Assembly (NCBI GenBank): GCA_903847605.1
Contig: CAINED010000061.1
Coordinates: forward strand, 27,336-91,335
DNA length: 64,000 nt
Direction: 5' to 3'
From: an uncultured Hyphomicrobiales bacterium
GTDB taxonomy: Bacteria > Pseudomonadota > Alphaproteobacteria > Rhizobiales > Beijerinckiaceae
Below the pieces are notes generated by a model that was given only the letters and a program-made list of their open reading frames with translations, was not told the DNA's origin and did no database searches. The position numbers and the translations under genes are program-made. This document shows positions 1 through 8,352 of the stretch, piece by piece (position 1 is the first letter of the stretch; each line of letters begins with the position of its first letter).

Positions 1-1
1 G

Positions 2-367
2 GACGCCAATGCAACCGTCAGTGGCCGCAAACTCGCCGAGCTTTGGTCCGGCGCGATGATTTTCGCGCCGCACCTGGCGGGTTGCAGCTGCGCCGGGTTC
101 CACGTTCCGCTTGATCCCTCCGCGGTCGAGGAAGACCTGCTCGATTTTCTTGCCTACCGTTACAAGACAGAAGGACGGTTAACGCTTTCCGCGTTTGTGA
201 CGGCCCGGTCGGCGGATCGCTCCACCCATTTCGGGCGCTGGCTCGAAGCGCTGGACAATGCCGATCTTGAGGCTGCGGATCGCGACAGACTGATCTCGGA
301 CCTCTTCAATACGCTCGATTCCATGAACGGCGCGCGCGAGAGCCGCAGCGGATTCGTCTGTTACTAG
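2..367 (+). CDS. Hypothetical protein, 5' end outside the window
   Basis: The reading frame is open from base 2, so the start codon lies upstream. The visible C-terminal part is about 121 residues and ends in Cys-Tyr. An internal ATG at 56 exists, but coding-like sequence continues ahead of it, so a partial gene is more likely. I see a short hydrophobic stretch with a Cys-Ser-Cys pair (PHLAGCSCAGFH), followed by a charged, probably helical C-terminal half. I do not recognise the family. It lies in the same orientation as the carrier-protein operon that begins 214 bases downstream, but the gap argues against simple co-transcription. Confidence 0.55.
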   Translation, partial: DANATVSGRKLAELWSGAMIFAPHLAGCSCAGFHVPLDPSAVEEDLLDFLAYRYKTEGRLTLSAFVTARSADRSTHFGRWLEALDNADLEAADRDRLISDLFNTLDSMNGARESRSGFVCY

Positions 368-581
368 AGAAGCTTGGCGATCCTCAACGCCGTTTAACGT
401 CATTGCCTGCAATCGATTCCGAATTTGTAAACCCTTGCCCAAAGCTCGCCGCTCTTAACCATGTTGGGGCCGACTTTATGCGCTCGCGGTGAAACCTTGT
501 TCATCAATTCATTTGTATTGTCGCGTTAGTTCGATTGCACAGCAAATTTGAACGAAAAAAACTCAACAGCAGGAGCAGGCC
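368..581 (+). promoter_or_regulatory. Intergenic leader ahead of the carrier-protein operon
   Basis: This 214-base non-coding gap is more AT-rich towards its right half than the genes around it. It ends in a Shine-Dalgarno sequence (AGGAG at 571-575), six bases before the ATG of the carrier protein. It is the only room for a promoter for the five-gene operon that follows. I could not pick a convincing -35/-10 pair by eye. Confidence 0.4.
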
Positions 582-824
582 ATGGATAAGATCCGCGCCA
601 TTCTCGATCAATTCGGCAAGCTGAAAGTTCCCGCATCATCGCTCGCGCCGGATGCAGACCTCTACGACGCCGGTCTGACTTCCTTTGCGTCGGTGCAATT
701 GATGCTGGGACTCGAAGAAGCTTTCGATGTCGAATTTCCCGAATCGATGCTGAATCGGAAGACATTCTCAAGCATCGCCGCCATCAACCGCGCCATCGGC
801 GAAATCACGCGCGCAGCCGCCTGA
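582..824 (+). CDS. Acyl/aminoacyl carrier protein
   Basis: An 80-residue phosphopantetheine carrier protein. The DAGLTSFASV motif puts the attachment serine at Ser34 (variant of the usual D-S-L motif), with predicted helices before and after. The sequence is not the acidic fatty-acid AcpP type. Together with the ligase at 2033-2974 it matches the small carrier proteins charged with an amino acid by amino acid:[carrier protein] ligases in Bradyrhizobium and Agrobacterium. The start is set by AGGAG at 571-575. The next gene follows after 19 bases. The amino acid thioester carried here (glycine or alanine in studied homologues) cannot be read from the sequence. Confidence 0.88.
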   Translation: MDKIRAILDQFGKLKVPASSLAPDADLYDAGLTSFASVQLMLGLEEAFDVEFPESMLNRKTFSSIAAINRAIGEITRAAA

Positions 825-843
825 CATTTCGAGGACACGAGCC

Positions 844-2031
844 ATGGCCAACGCTCCGGCGCGCGTCGCCCATTTGCAAACGCCACGTCAACGGCTGGAA
901 TCGGTCATCCAGATCGCACGCGCGCATGCAAGTGAGGTGGATTGCGAAAACCGATTCCCCGCAGAGACTTTCGAAGCGCTGAAGCGCGCCCGCCTGCTCG
1001 GCGTCATGATACCAGCGCAATATGGCGGCGACAGCCTTTCTCTGGCGGACATCGTCGATATGTGCGGCGCGCTTGGGCAGGCCTGCGCATCGTCCGCAAT
1101 GATTTTCGCCATGCATCAAATCAAGGTTTCCAGCCTAGTCACGCACGGCACGGAAAGCGCCTGGCATATCGACTTCATGAAGCGCGTCGCGGCAGAGCAG
1201 TTGCTTCTGGGTTCCGCCACGACCGAAGGCGGCATCGGCGGCGATCTCAGAAGCTCGATCTGCGCCATCGAACGCGACGGCGCGATCTTCCGCCTCGTCA
1301 AGGAAGCCAATGTCATCTCCTACGGACGCCAGTCCGATGCAATCCTGATTACCGCGCGCAGCCATTCCGGCGCTGCGAGTTCGGATCAGGTCATGGCGGT
1401 CGTTCTGCGCGATCAGTATGCGCTGGAAAAGACGATCGATTGGGACACGCTGGGCATGCGCGGCACGTGTTCTGAAGGTTTCCGCTTCACGTGCGAAGCT
1501 CCGGCGGAGCAGATATTTCCTCATCCTTTCGCCGAGATCGCTGCGCAATCCATGCTGGCGATGGCGCATCTGATGTGGGGCGGCGTCTGGTTCGGTATTG
1601 CTGCCGATGCGGTCGCGCGCGCGCAGGCCTATCTGCGCGCCGAAGCGCGCAAGCGTCCCGGAGAAAAGCCGCCCGGCGCGATCCGCCTCGCTGAAACAGT
1701 AGGCGTATTGCAGGAGATGAAATCCGTCATCGTCTCCGGCATCTCGGCCTACGAACGCGCGAAATTGCGCGACGAAGAACTCTCGTCCGTCGGCTTTTCG
1801 GTCGCCATGAACAACGTGAAAGTGACAACCTCGCAGGCCGCCGCAGATATCGTCCGCGACGTTCTGCTGATCAACGGCATCTACGGTTATCGCAACGACA
1901 GCCCTTACAGTGTTGCGCGTCACATGCGCGATGCGCTTTCCGCCGCGATCATGATCAACAATGACCGCATCCTCGGCAACACGTCGAACCTGCTGCTCGT
2001 CAGCAAATTCGACACAAGTCTGGTGGCCTGA
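844..2031 (+). CDS. Acyl-CoA-dehydrogenase-like flavoprotein of the carrier-protein operon
   Basis: A 395-residue protein with full acyl-CoA dehydrogenase architecture: an N-terminal helical domain (PAQYGG near residue 57), a middle beta domain with the FAD-contacting stretch [14 protein letters not shown] (about 124-137), and a C-terminal helical bundle ending in [12 protein letters not shown]. In standard family members a catalytic Glu follows the R..RDA helix in a Y-E-G-T segment. Here the equivalent segment reads MINNDRIL and has no Glu. A carrier-protein-bound aminoacyl or other thioester is therefore a more likely substrate than a normal acyl-CoA (inference). It is followed one base later by the ligase gene, so translation is probably coupled. 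Confidence 0.85.
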   Translation: MANAPARVAHLQTPRQRLESVIQIARAHASEVDCENRFPAETFEALKRARLLGVMIPAQYGGDSLSLADIVDMCGALGQACASSAMIFAMHQIKVSSLVTHGTESAWHIDFMKRVAAEQLLLGSATTEGGIGGDLRSSICAIERDGAIFRLVKEANVISYGRQSDAILITARSHSGAASSDQVMAVVLRDQYALEKTIDWDTLGMRGTCSEGFRFTCEAPAEQIFPHPFAEIAAQSMLAMAHLMWGGVWFGIAADAVARAQAYLRAEARKRPGEKPPGAIRLAETVGVLQEMKSVIVSGISAYERAKLRDEELSSVGFSVAMNNVKVTTSQAAADIVRDVLLINGIYGYRNDSPYSVARHMRDALSAAIMINNDRILGNTSNLLLVSKFDTSLVA

Positions 2032-2032
2032 C

Positions 2033-2974
2033 ATGAACATGCATGCGCGCAACATACCGGTGCAAAAATCCGCGGCAGAGGAATTCCTCGACCAGCTTTT
2101 CGACGCGGGAATCCTCTTCGACACCGGCGTCGATGGGCTCTATGGCCGCAGCGGCACTTTCGAAAATGTCATCAAGGCTTTCGACAATCTTGTGACGAAA
2201 TTCGGCGGCGACGACAATGCGACTCCCATCCATTTTCCGCCGGGCATCGCCCGCCGACTCTTCGAGAAGAGCGGCTATATGAAAAGCTTCCCGCAACTCG
2301 CCGGAACGGTCCACAGTTTCATGGGCGGCGAAAGCGATCACTGTACACTGCTGGCGGAACTCGAGGCTGGATCGGACTGGACGTCGCAGCAGGCTGCAAC
2401 CGAAGTCGTGCTGACCCCGGCGGCCTGTTATCCGCTCTATCCAACGGTCGCCAAACGCGGCCCCCTTCCCGCAGGCGGGCGCCTTTACGATCTGCAATCC
2501 TACTGCTTCCGTCACGAGCCTTCGAAAGATCCCGCGCGCATGCAGATGTTCCGCATGCGCGAATTCGTGCGCATCGGTTCGCCCGAGCAAGTTCGCGCCT
2601 TCCGCGAAAGCTGGCTCGAACGGGGTCAGGAGATGATGGCCTCGCTCGGGGTGCCGCTGACGGTCGACGTAGCCAACGATCCCTTCTTCGGCCGTGCCGG
2701 CAAGATGATGGCCAATAACCAGCGCGATACTGGGTTGAAGTTCGAACTGCTCATCCCCGTCACGTCGGAAGAGAAGCCGACGGCATGCCTCAGCTTCAAC
2801 TATCATCAGAACCATTTCGGTTCGCTCTGGGATATTCGCACTTCAGACGGAGAAGAAGCGCATACGGCCTGCGTCGGCTTCGGCATGGAGCGTGTTGCGC
2901 TGGCGCTCTTCAAGCATCACGGCCCGGATATCGACGCCTGGCCAAAAGCCGTCCGCGACATTCTCTGGGGCTGA
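2033..2974 (+). CDS. Amino acid:[carrier protein] ligase (seryl-tRNA-synthetase-like)
   Basis: A 313-residue class II aminoacyl-tRNA-synthetase core without the tRNA-binding domain. Motif 2 is [10 protein letters not shown] (about 173-182) and motif 3 is [12 protein letters not shown] (about 282-293). Cys132, Glu177 and Cys280 sit where the zinc ligands of this family and of archaeal-type SerRS are found. Family members activate an amino acid (mainly glycine or alanine) with ATP and move it to the phosphopantetheine thiol of a carrier protein instead of a tRNA. The ATG at 2033 is chosen because it lies one base after the upstream stop; an upstream in-frame GTG/ATG would overlap that gene. The carrier protein partner is encoded two genes upstream. 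Confidence 0.92.
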   Translation: MNMHARNIPVQKSAAEEFLDQLFDAGILFDTGVDGLYGRSGTFENVIKAFDNLVTKFGGDDNATPIHFPPGIARRLFEKSGYMKSFPQLAGTVHSFMGGESDHCTLLAELEAGSDWTSQQAATEVVLTPAACYPLYPTVAKRGPLPAGGRLYDLQSYCFRHEPSKDPARMQMFRMREFVRIGSPEQVRAFRESWLERGQEMMASLGVPLTVDVANDPFFGRAGKMMANNQRDTGLKFELLIPVTSEEKPTACLSFNYHQNHFGSLWDIRTSDGEEAHTACVGFGMERVALALFKHHGPDIDAWPKAVRDILWG

Positions 2975-2976
2975 CG

Positions 2977-3954
2977 ATGAAATCGGTTCTGGCTGGTCTC
3001 GACCCTGCGAACTATCGGGTTCATGCCCTGCATGATCCCATGCGCGACTGGCCGGAAACCAATTGCTATACCGATCTCTGGATCGAAGTCCTGAACGCTA
3101 TGGGCCTGCCGCCCGAAGCCATGCTCGGGTTCACCCTGCGGCAGGACTTCGAGGGCGATCAGTTTACATTCTTCAAACCGCCGCTTGACGATCTCGAAGA
3201 CTTCTACGGCCTTTCGGTCGGCGAACTCTCGATCTTCGACGACCTCGAGGCGCATGCCGAGATACAGGTTTCCCGGGGCCGTCTTGTGCTTGTTGAAGTC
3301 GATGCTTTCTTCCTGCCGGATACGCGGGAAGTCTCGTATCGCAGCGCGCATAGCAAGACGACGATCGCCATCAACGGCATCGATAGCGGCGCACAACGCC
3401 TCGCCTACTTTCACAATGCCGGTTACTTCGCCCTCGACGGCGAAGACTATGAGGGTCTATTCGCCATGTTCCGCAATTCGCGCGAAGGCGGACACCTCTT
3501 CCCCTATGTGGAGTTTGCGAAGTTGCCGCAATATCCGCAAGCGCCTTCGCGAACCGCGTGCGCGGCCATTCTCGCCCGGCATATGCAGAAGCGCCCGCTC
3601 AATAATCCATTTCGCCAGTGGGGGGATGACCTGCCGCGACAGCTGGACGATCTTGCTGCGCGCCCGGAAGCCTATTTTCACATCTACGCCTTCAATACGT
3701 TGCGGCAGTTCGGCGCCAATTTTGATCTTCTTGCGAGCCATCTCGAATGGCTCGACTCATCGACATATGCGCGCGAGATCGATGCATCCCGGCTGATTTC
3801 GCGCGCGGCGAAGACAATGCAGTTTCAGCTGGCGAGGGCCGTCGCACGCCGCAAATTTGCGGGCCTCGCAGAGGCCGTCGATCCCATGGCCAATGCATGG
3901 GACGCCATCATGCAGGGCCTTGAAGCGAAGACGGGAGCGCGCCTTGCCGCTTGA
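2977..3954 (+). CDS. DUF1839 family protein
   Basis: A 325-residue protein starting at an ATG two bases after the ligase stop. I recognise it as a DUF1839 member from features such as HDPMRDWPETNCYTDLWIEV near the N-terminus, DFEGDQFTFFKPP, and the later HIYAFNTLRQFGANFDLLASHLEWLD. It has no signal peptide or membrane segment. This family is repeatedly found beside amino acid:[carrier protein] ligases. A role as acceptor-side enzyme or aminoacyl transferase acting on the loaded carrier protein has been considered for such neighbours, but nothing in the sequence proves it. Confidence 0.8.
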   Translation: MKSVLAGLDPANYRVHALHDPMRDWPETNCYTDLWIEVLNAMGLPPEAMLGFTLRQDFEGDQFTFFKPPLDDLEDFYGLSVGELSIFDDLEAHAEIQVSRGRLVLVEVDAFFLPDTREVSYRSAHSKTTIAINGIDSGAQRLAYFHNAGYFALDGEDYEGLFAMFRNSREGGHLFPYVEFAKLPQYPQAPSRTACAAILARHMQKRPLNNPFRQWGDDLPRQLDDLAARPEAYFHIYAFNTLRQFGANFDLLASHLEWLDSSTYAREIDASRLISRAAKTMQFQLARAVARRKFAGLAEAVDPMANAWDAIMQGLEAKTGARLAA

Positions 3955-6433
3955 CCGGTACAGCGCGACCAGCATGCCGACCGGTGTCTTCCGGTTCTCG
4001 CAACCGGTTCCAATTACCGACTGGAAAATGACTGTCGTTGCAGCCGATAGCTGCATTTCGCCCGAGCAAGCATTCGCTTCCGGCGACGTGTGCGACGCCC
4101 TTGTTCCCGAAACGGCGGCGCAAAGTCTTCATCGCGCCGGCCGCTGGATTCCGTCATCGCCAGCGCCTCTTCACGACAAGGATATATGGTACCGTTGCGA
4201 AGTGGACGGCAAACGTGGCGCGCGCATTCGTTTCGACGGCCTGGCCACTCTTGCAGATATATTCGTTGATGGCGAGGAGCGCGCCGCATCTTCGAACATG
4301 TTTACGCCGCTGGAGGTTGTCGTTCAGCGGGACGGCCCGCAGGAAGTCGCGATCGCCTTCCGAAGCCTTGAGCGACATCTCGCGCAGGTAAAAGGTCGTC
4401 GCGCCCGCTGGAAAACGCTCCTGATCGACAAGCCCAACTTGCGCTTTGTGCGCACCACGCTTCTCGGTCATATGCCCGGCTGGTGCCCGGCAGTCGATAT
4501 TGTCGGACCCTATCGTCCTGTAGTCCTGCTCCCGCCGGATGCGCTCACTCCACGCGATGTACACCTTCGCCCTGCTTACGATGGAAAGGACGGGAAGATC
4601 GTCGCGTCCATCGAGTCTTCACGTCTACCCGCCATCCCGGAACCGCTCTACCTGCAATGCAGGGACCGGCGTGCGGAATTCCGGCTGGTGGAGAATCAGT
4701 TCGTAGCCGATCTCGATTTGCCTGACATCGAACCGTGGATGCCATGCACGCATGGCGTTCCGGCTCTTCACGATGTTTCCATCTTGCAGGGCGACGCCTC
4801 ACTGGCGCTGGGCAAGACCGGGTTCAGAAAAATCGAGGTCGACAGAGGCGCGGACGGATCGCGATTTCAATTCGTCGTCAACGGCCAAAAAATATTCGCG
4901 CGCGGAGCCTGCTGGACGCATGGCGATCTCTCGGCATCCCGTCTCGACGCGGATTTCTATCGCCGCGAACTTTCCCTGATGCGCGACGCGGGATTCAACT
5001 TGGTCCGCATAGCCGGGATCGCCCATTACGAAGCGCCCGAATTCTACAAGGCTGCAGACGAGTTCGGCATTATGGTCTGGCAGGATCTGCCTTTCGCAAA
5101 CTTTGACTATCCATTCGAAGATCCTGATTTTCAATCGCAGGTTCGGGCCGAACTGGGTGCATTTCTGACCTTGACGTCGGCATCGCCTTCTCTTGTTGCA
5201 GTCTGCGGCGGCAGTGAGGTGATGCAGCAGGCTGCAATGATGGGATTGCCTCGCAAGGTCTGGGACGTCTGCACGAATGCCAGTTCATTTGCGCAAGCAC
5301 TGGAAGGAAATCGTCCCGACGTCGCCTTCGTCGAAAATTCGCCCAGCTGCGGAGCCCTGCCGTTTCATGTCGATAGCGGCGTTGGACATTACTACGGCGT
5401 CGGCGCCTATTTGCGTCCACTCGACGATGCGCGCCGCGCCAATGTGACGTTTGCGGCGGAATGCCTTGCTTTCTCGAATATCCCTAACGACTCGGCGCTC
5501 GCCGCCGCTTACGACGGAGCCACTATAAATCATCCTCACTGGAAGAGCGGTATACCCCGCGATCGCGGCGCCGATTGGGATTTCGAAAACGTCCGCGAGC
5601 ACTACATGAAATTGCTCTATGACGTTGACTGCATGCAGCTCAGGCGAAGCGATCCTGCCGGCTATCTCGCTTATGCGCGCGCCACGACGGCGGAGGTGAT
5701 GGAAACGACCTTTGCCGAATGGCGCAGGCCGCAATCCTCGACGGGCGGGGCGCTCGTCTTCAGCTGGAAAGACCCGAAGCCGGGCGCCGGCTGGGGGCTT
5801 GTGGATTCGACGGGCCAGCCAAAGTCGGTTTGGCATGCCCTGCGCCGTGCCTGCCGGCCGCTCAATCTCACGATGACCGACGAAGGCGTGAACGGACTTC
5901 ATTTGCACATCGTCAACGAGACGCAACACGCTCGTCACGTGGTCGTCGAATTGTCATGCCTTGCCCAAGGCGAGCATGAGGTCGGCGGCGGGGCGCATAT
6001 GATGTGTGTAGAGGCGGGCAGCGGCGTAACCCTCAACGCTGTCGATCTGCTCGGCGCATTCTTCGATGTGAATTACGCTTATCGCTTCGGCCGCCCGGCG
6101 CACAATGTCGTCGTTGCGTCGCTTCGCCACGCGGAAACAAAGGAAGTCCTGGCGCAGGCCTTCTACTTTCCGCTCGGCCGCGCCGCGGCGATGCATGCGC
6201 CGGAACTGGCTGCCGAGATCGTCGTCACGACCGACGGCCCGGCTTTGTCTCTCTCCTGCAAGCGTGTCGCGCAAACCGTGAATATCGACGTTGCAGGAGC
6301 TTTTCCCGCCGACAACTATTTCCACCTTGCTCCGAACTCGCCAAGGCTGATCCGCCTTTCGCCGCAAGACGGCGCGACAGCCCTTTGCGGCGCTGTTTCC
6401 AGTCTCAACGACCGCATATCCGTCCAGTTCTGA
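3944..6433 (+). CDS. Glycoside hydrolase family 2 (beta-mannosidase-like) protein
   Basis: About 829 residues with GH2 layout: N-terminal sugar-binding sandwich (WYRCEVDGKRGARIRFDGLA), an immunoglobulin-like middle domain, then a TIM barrel beginning near FARGACWTHGD. Glu425 in CGGSEV fits the acid/base and Glu506 in FAAECLAFSNIP the nucleophile of the mannosidase branch. The TTG at 3944 is chosen because GGGAG (3933-3937) lies six bases ahead; it overlaps the upstream gene by 11 bases. An ATG at 3974 is the alternative but has no ribosome site. There is no signal peptide, so the enzyme is probably cytoplasmic. Its place in a carrier-protein operon suggests that the final product is a glycoside or that the enzyme builds or trims one. 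Confidence 0.82.
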   Translation: MPLDRYSATSMPTGVFRFSQPVPITDWKMTVVAADSCISPEQAFASGDVCDALVPETAAQSLHRAGRWIPSSPAPLHDKDIWYRCEVDGKRGARIRFDGLATLADIFVDGEERAASSNMFTPLEVVVQRDGPQEVAIAFRSLERHLAQVKGRRARWKTLLIDKPNLRFVRTTLLGHMPGWCPAVDIVGPYRPVVLLPPDALTPRDVHLRPAYDGKDGKIVASIESSRLPAIPEPLYLQCRDRRAEFRLVENQFVADLDLPDIEPWMPCTHGVPALHDVSILQGDASLALGKTGFRKIEVDRGADGSRFQFVVNGQKIFARGACWTHGDLSASRLDADFYRRELSLMRDAGFNLVRIAGIAHYEAPEFYKAADEFGIMVWQDLPFANFDYPFEDPDFQSQVRAELGAFLTLTSASPSLVAVCGGSEVMQQAAMMGLPRKVWDVCTNASSFAQALEGNRPDVAFVENSPSCGALPFHVDSGVGHYYGVGAYLRPLDDARRANVTFAAECLAFSNIPNDSALAAAYDGATINHPHWKSGIPRDRGADWDFENVREHYMKLLYDVDCMQLRRSDPAGYLAYARATTAEVMETTFAEWRRPQSSTGGALVFSWKDPKPGAGWGLVDSTGQPKSVWHALRRACRPLNLTMTDEGVNGLHLHIVNETQHARHVVVELSCLAQGEHEVGGGAHMMCVEAGSGVTLNAVDLLGAFFDVNYAYRFGRPAHNVVVASLRHAETKEVLAQAFYFPLGRAAAMHAPELAAEIVVTTDGPALSLSCKRVAQTVNIDVAGAFPADNYFHLAPNSPRLIRLSPQDGATALCGAVSSLNDRISVQF

Positions 6434-6441
6434 GCACTCAA

Positions 6442-7161
6442 TCAGGAGCGGCCCAGATAGGGCTGATTGACGGGCAGCATCGTCAGTTCGAAGATATTCG
6501 TCTCGTTCGGCAGAGCGGCCATCAGCAGCGCGGCGCGCGCCACGTCTTCCGTCGCCATGGTGACATTTTTCGGCCGCGCTTCCATGTTCTTCGAAAGCTC
6601 GGAAACGGTGGCGCCCGGATGCAGAACCGAGGCGGTGATGCCGAAGTCGCGCGCGTCCAGCGCAAGCGAATGGTTCATCGAATGAATCGCGCCCTTGGTC
6701 GCGGCATAGCCGATGGCGTGGGGACGCGGCATCTCCGCGGAAATGCTGCCGATGGTGATGATGCGGCCGCGGCGCAGCGGCTTCATGCGGCGCAGCGCCT
6801 CGCGCGCGCATAGAAATACGGACGAAAGATTCGTTGCGACGATCCTGTTCCAGGCCTCGAAGCTCAACTCGTCGGTCGGCGTATGATCGGCAAAGCCGGC
6901 GCAGTTGACGACGATGTGCGGGACTCCGAAGGCCCTCTCGGTGGCGTCGAAAAGCGCGATGACGTCAGATTCCTGCGTCACGTCGGTGCGCACGGCAAGA
7001 GCCTTCGCTCCGAATTTCCTGGCGTTCTCCTCAAGTCGTTCGGTGCGCCGTGCTGCCAGCGCGACACTCGCCCCCTCTCTGGCGAAAATGTCGGCGATGC
7101 CAGCGCCAATACCGGAGCTCGCGCCCGTGACGATTGCGATCTTGCCGTCCAGCATGCCCAT
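6442..7161 (-). CDS. SDR family oxidoreductase
   Basis: A 239-residue classical short-chain dehydrogenase. TGASSGIG near residue 13 is the cofactor glycine motif, NCAG near residue 88 is the structural motif, and Ser in IGSIS plus the YAATK motif supply the catalytic Ser-Tyr-Lys. RR after the second beta strand (ALAARR) suggests NADP(H). The start is fixed by a strong AGGAGG six bases ahead of the ATG. It converges with the GH2 gene (eight bases apart) and diverges from ligA. Substrate unknown; the LigAB neighbours make an aromatic or alicyclic alcohol/ketone plausible. Confidence 0.88.
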   Translation of the reverse strand: MGMLDGKIAIVTGASSGIGAGIADIFAREGASVALAARRTERLEENARKFGAKALAVRTDVTQESDVIALFDATERAFGVPHIVVNCAGFADHTPTDELSFEAWNRIVATNLSSVFLCAREALRRMKPLRRGRIITIGSISAEMPRPHAIGYAATKGAIHSMNHSLALDARDFGITASVLHPGATVSELSKNMEARPKNVTMATEDVARAALLMAALPNETNIFELTMLPVNQPYLGRS

Positions 7162-7287
7162 CAGCTTCCTCCTGTTTGCCGGCAATCTAGTCGGCAAGTC
7201 TGTCGTGTGCAATCTGCTGGCGCGGCAATCCTCATCTTGCCGCACAGCGGGGAAGTGGTAGTTTCCGCGCGAACAAGCGGTGAGACC

Positions 7288-7542
7288 ATGAGCGCCTATA
7301 CGCTGAACAAACTTCTGCGGGAAGTAAATCGCAACCCCCAAATCCGCGAGCGTTTCTTCAAGGCGCCGGAAGATGTACTGGATGGCTTCGAGCTAACGAG
7401 CGAGGAGAGGCAAGCCATCATTGCAAGGGACATCGGGGCGCTTTACCGCTTCGGGGTGCATGGGCTTATCTTGCGGCCGTTCACACTATTGCAGGGCATG
7501 CCCGAGCCGGATTACCTGCGCGCGATAAGGGGTGAAGCATGA
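7288..7542 (+). CDS. Extradiol ring-cleavage dioxygenase small subunit, LigA type
   Basis: An 84-residue all-helical protein of the LigA family (protocatechuate 4,5-dioxygenase alpha subunit). It is recognised by LNKLLREVNRNPQIRERF and DVLDGFELTSEERQAI, and by the downstream LigB partner, which it overlaps by four bases (ATGA at 7539-7542). LigA covers the active site of LigB and helps shape substrate specificity. It lacks the longer extensions of canonical LigA, so this is a compact version. It is divergent from the SDR gene with 126 bases between them. Confidence 0.85.
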   Translation: MSAYTLNKLLREVNRNPQIRERFFKAPEDVLDGFELTSEERQAIIARDIGALYRFGVHGLILRPFTLLQGMPEPDYLRAIRGEA

Positions 7543-8351
7543 GCATCGTATTTGCCTGCGCGGCGTCCCACGCTCCCGGCATCAGCGCATGGACGGAGGC
7601 CGCGCCGCAAGAACAGCGCACACGCCTGTTTGCGGGATTCGAGGAAATGAAGGATGCGCTCGCCGAGGCGCGGCCGGATCGGCTCGTTGTCCTCACGTCC
7701 GAACACTGGGCGAATTTTTTTCTCGATCACGTCGGGGCTTTTTGCATCGGACGCGCCGATCATTACGAAGGGCCGGTCGAGCCCTGGTTGAAGATCGCGA
7801 AATCGCGTATTGCTGGCGACCCCGTGCTCTCCTTGCGCATGATCGAGCATTGTTACGCTCACGGGTTCGAACCCTCCTATTCCCATGAGATGCGTCTCGA
7901 TCACGGCACGATGGTGCCCTTGAGTCTCATCGCGCCTGCGTTGGATATTCCCATCGTGCCGATCATGTTCAATACGCTGGCGACCCCGCGTCCATCGGCG
8001 CGCCGCTGTCTCGAACTTGGCAGGATTCTCGCCCCTGTGCTTGAGAACGCCAGTGAACGTATCGCCGTCATCGCCACGGGAGGCCTGTCGCATGATCCGG
8101 CCGAAATCGGCCACGGCTTTATAGATACGCAATTCGACGCACGCTTCATCGACAGGATGAACAACGGCGATCTCGATGCGCTCGGCAGCTATTCGGATTC
8201 CGAATTGCTGAAGGCCGGCGCTGGCACGCTGGAATTGCTCGCCTGGATTTGTCTTGCCGGGGTCATGGGAGGCGCGAAGTCGCGCCTCGTCTGCTACGAA
8301 CCGGTGAAGCCCTGGGCCACAGGCATTGGCATCGTCAGTTACGCGGCCTGA
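7539..8351 (+). CDS. Extradiol ring-cleavage dioxygenase large subunit, LigB type
   Basis: A 270-residue LigB-fold (type II, non-VOC) extradiol dioxygenase. Conserved features are His11 in CAASHAPG and the His pair in SEHWANFFLDH, where the family places Fe(II) ligands. SYSHEMRLDHGTMVPLSLI and ATGGLSHDP carry further conserved His residues, including the likely catalytic base. Family members cleave protocatechuate, gallate or methylgallate next to the diol with O2. Translational coupling to the LigA gene supports an alpha-beta complex. The exact catechol substrate cannot be assigned. Confidence 0.88.
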   Translation: MSIVFACAASHAPGISAWTEAAPQEQRTRLFAGFEEMKDALAEARPDRLVVLTSEHWANFFLDHVGAFCIGRADHYEGPVEPWLKIAKSRIAGDPVLSLRMIEHCYAHGFEPSYSHEMRLDHGTMVPLSLIAPALDIPIVPIMFNTLATPRPSARRCLELGRILAPVLENASERIAVIATGGLSHDPAEIGHGFIDTQFDARFIDRMNNGDLDALGSYSDSELLKAGAGTLELLAWICLAGVMGGAKSRLVCYEPVKPWATGIGIVSYAA

Positions 8352-8352
8352 C

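Noticed and set aside
2033..2974. True seryl-tRNA synthetase
   Set aside because: At 313 residues it has only the catalytic core, with no N-terminal coiled-coil tRNA-binding arm, and it is in an operon with a carrier protein.
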